From: Gammaproteobacteria bacterium
Lineage (GTDB): Bacteria > Pseudomonadota > Gammaproteobacteria > Pseudomonadales > Azotimanducaceae_A
Assembly (NCBI GenBank): GCA_012960755.1
Contig: DUAT01000011.1
Span: 1 to 8,124 of the forward strand
Length of the DNA stretch: 8,124 nucleotides
Direction: 5' to 3'
Positions within the stretch are counted from its first letter, which is position 1. Each line of letters begins with the position of its first letter. The translations under genes and the position numbers were made by a program. Shown here piece after piece: positions 7,011 through 8,124 of the stretch. The notes under the pieces were generated by a model. The model was not told the DNA's origin, ran no database searches, and saw only the letters and a program-made list of their open reading frames with translations.

Positions 7011-8124
7011 ATGTCCCGAGGCTGGGCAATCGTTTGGGCCTCATTTTTCACAACCGCGTTCGCGTCGGGCGGTTCCCAGTACGGCTTTGGCATGTTCGTC
7101 GAACCGCTTGAGCAGGAGTTTGGTTGGACTCGGACCCAGATAAACCTGTCGCTTTCTATCGGTCTCATCTCCGGGCTACTGTCGCCCATCGTTGGCTGGG
7201 GTGTCGATAAGTACGGATCGCGGACGATCATGACGGTCTCCCTGATGATCGTCGGTACCTCATTCTTCGGTCGTGCTGGCATGACTGAGCTGTGGCATTG
7301 GTATGCGCTCAGTGCGATGTTGGCAATCGGGTTCCCTGGCACGTTTTTACCAGTCGGAAAGTTGGTCGGTACTTGGTTCCCGGCTACTCGCGGTCGCATG
7401 ATGGGGACGGCTATCGCCGGCAACAATGTTTTTGGCCTTGTGGGAGTACCACTCTTAAGCCTCGTCATTCAATTTCAAAGCTGGCGACTGGCCTACGCGA
7501 TCATCGGTACCGGAGTGCTGCTAGTTGCGGTAGCGATCTGGTTCATCGTTCGTAGTGTCCCTCAATCTCACAACGCACAGCAGTCCGATTCCGGTCCCGT
7601 CGATAGCAATGGGTTTAATCCCGGTGACTATTCTCTGCGAGAAGCACTAAACACTCGAAAATTCTGGCTGCTGTTGGCTGGAGTCACGTGCGCTGGATTC
7701 AGCTACCCCTCGTTCATGACGCAGCTAATTCCGCACATGCAATCTGTGGGATGGGGATCGTCGCAATCGACTCTGGTGTTGACTGTTCTCGCCGGGATGG
7801 CCCTGGCTAGCAAGATTAGCTGGGGGCTACTCAGCGAACGATTGACTGCACGAATTTCTTTCGTCATAGCGATATCCATCATGTCTTCGGGTGTCGTCCT
7901 TGTGACCCTCGCCGGATCATCCGGTTTTGTGTGGCCGGCGATCATATATTTTGGTGCCGGATTCGGAGGAATTGGGCCGCTAATGTCTCTTGTCGTTATG
8001 GAAACGTTCGGGCTTCGAAATTTCGGCTCGATTCAGGGAGTTGTGGCGATGGTGCTAGCGACAGTTCCAGTTCTGATTGGCCCGATTCTGGCAGGAAGTC
8101 TGTTCGACCTGACGGGCAGCTACG
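7011..8124 (+). CDS. Major facilitator superfamily transporter (3' end outside window)
   Basis: The frame is open to the window edge, giving 371 residues from ATG 7011. Eleven hydrophobic helices can be traced, roughly at residues 5-28, 43-63, 74-90, 98-120, 133-153, 160-180, 217-240, 251-273, 281-300, 305-328 and 339-362. Helix 12 should lie beyond the window. The loop between helices 2 and 3 carries MFS motif A, G62-x3-D66-K67-x-G69-x-R71, and a hydrophilic middle loop (about 183-215) separates the two halves. The style resembles oxalate/formate-antiporter or monocarboxylate-type MFS proteins, hinting at an organic anion substrate. The start is uncertain: ATG 6891 is in frame (stop TGA at 6876) and would add 40 polar residues. 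ATG 7011 puts helix 1 right at the N-terminus, as usual, but neither start has a clear ribosome binding site. It follows the sulfatase on the same strand and probably imports the sulfatase's substrate or exports a product. Confidence 0.9.
   Translation, partial: MSRGWAIVWASFFTTAFASGGSQYGFGMFVEPLEQEFGWTRTQINLSLSIGLISGLLSPIVGWGVDKYGSRTIMTVSLMIVGTSFFGRAGMTELWHWYALSAMLAIGFPGTFLPVGKLVGTWFPATRGRMMGTAIAGNNVFGLVGVPLLSLVIQFQSWRLAYAIIGTGVLLVAVAIWFIVRSVPQSHNAQQSDSGPVDSNGFNPGDYSLREALNTRKFWLLLAGVTCAGFSYPSFMTQLIPHMQSVGWGSSQSTLVLTVLAGMALASKISWGLLSERLTARISFVIAISIMSSGVVLVTLAGSSGFVWPAIIYFGAGFGGIGPLMSLVVMETFGLRNFGSIQGVVAMVLATVPVLIGPILAGSLFDLTGSY

Noticed and set aside
6833..7468. 211-residue open frame on the - strand
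   Set aside because: It lies antisense to the MFS gene, has no recognisable domain, and the + strand frame shows clear membrane helices and MFS motif A.

Overview
The window carries four protein-coding genes, all on the + strand, and no RNA gene, CRISPR array or insertion sequence that I can support. Two genes run off the window: the first lacks its 5' end and the last lacks its 3' end. The likely source is a free-living aerobic bacterium with a monoderm-like envelope. A Chloroflexota lineage of the marine/SAR202 kind is my best guess. That rests on a lipoprotein with a Pro/Thr-rich tether behind its lipobox, TTG and GTG starts with purine-rich ribosome binding sites, and a sulfatase beside an MFS carrier. 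No marker gene proves it.

Region 1 (1-4785) holds a large, probably exported protein of stacked beta-sandwich domains ending in a jelly-roll-like domain. After a 57-nt gap comes a lipoprotein that joins a seven-bladed YVTN-type beta-propeller to a two-heme c-type cytochrome module of the MauG/cytochrome c peroxidase type. The close spacing suggests one transcript and a shared job at the cell surface, perhaps binding of an extracellular ligand coupled to electron transfer. The substrate is unknown. The first protein contains two diverged copies of one Ig-like unit around a central region that I cannot assign.

Region 2 (4786-5234) is about 450 nt without a convincing gene. It holds a hairpin region just after the cytochrome gene that could end transcription, and an 8-bp inverted repeat about 90 nt before the next start that could be an operator.

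Region 3 (5235-8124) encodes a formylglycine-type sulfatase with no signal peptide and then an MFS transporter. This layout fits import of a small sulfated or organosulfur compound followed by desulfation in the cytoplasm. The sulfatase is unusual because its C-terminal subdomain is present twice in tandem, and the first copy has lost conserved residues that the second keeps.
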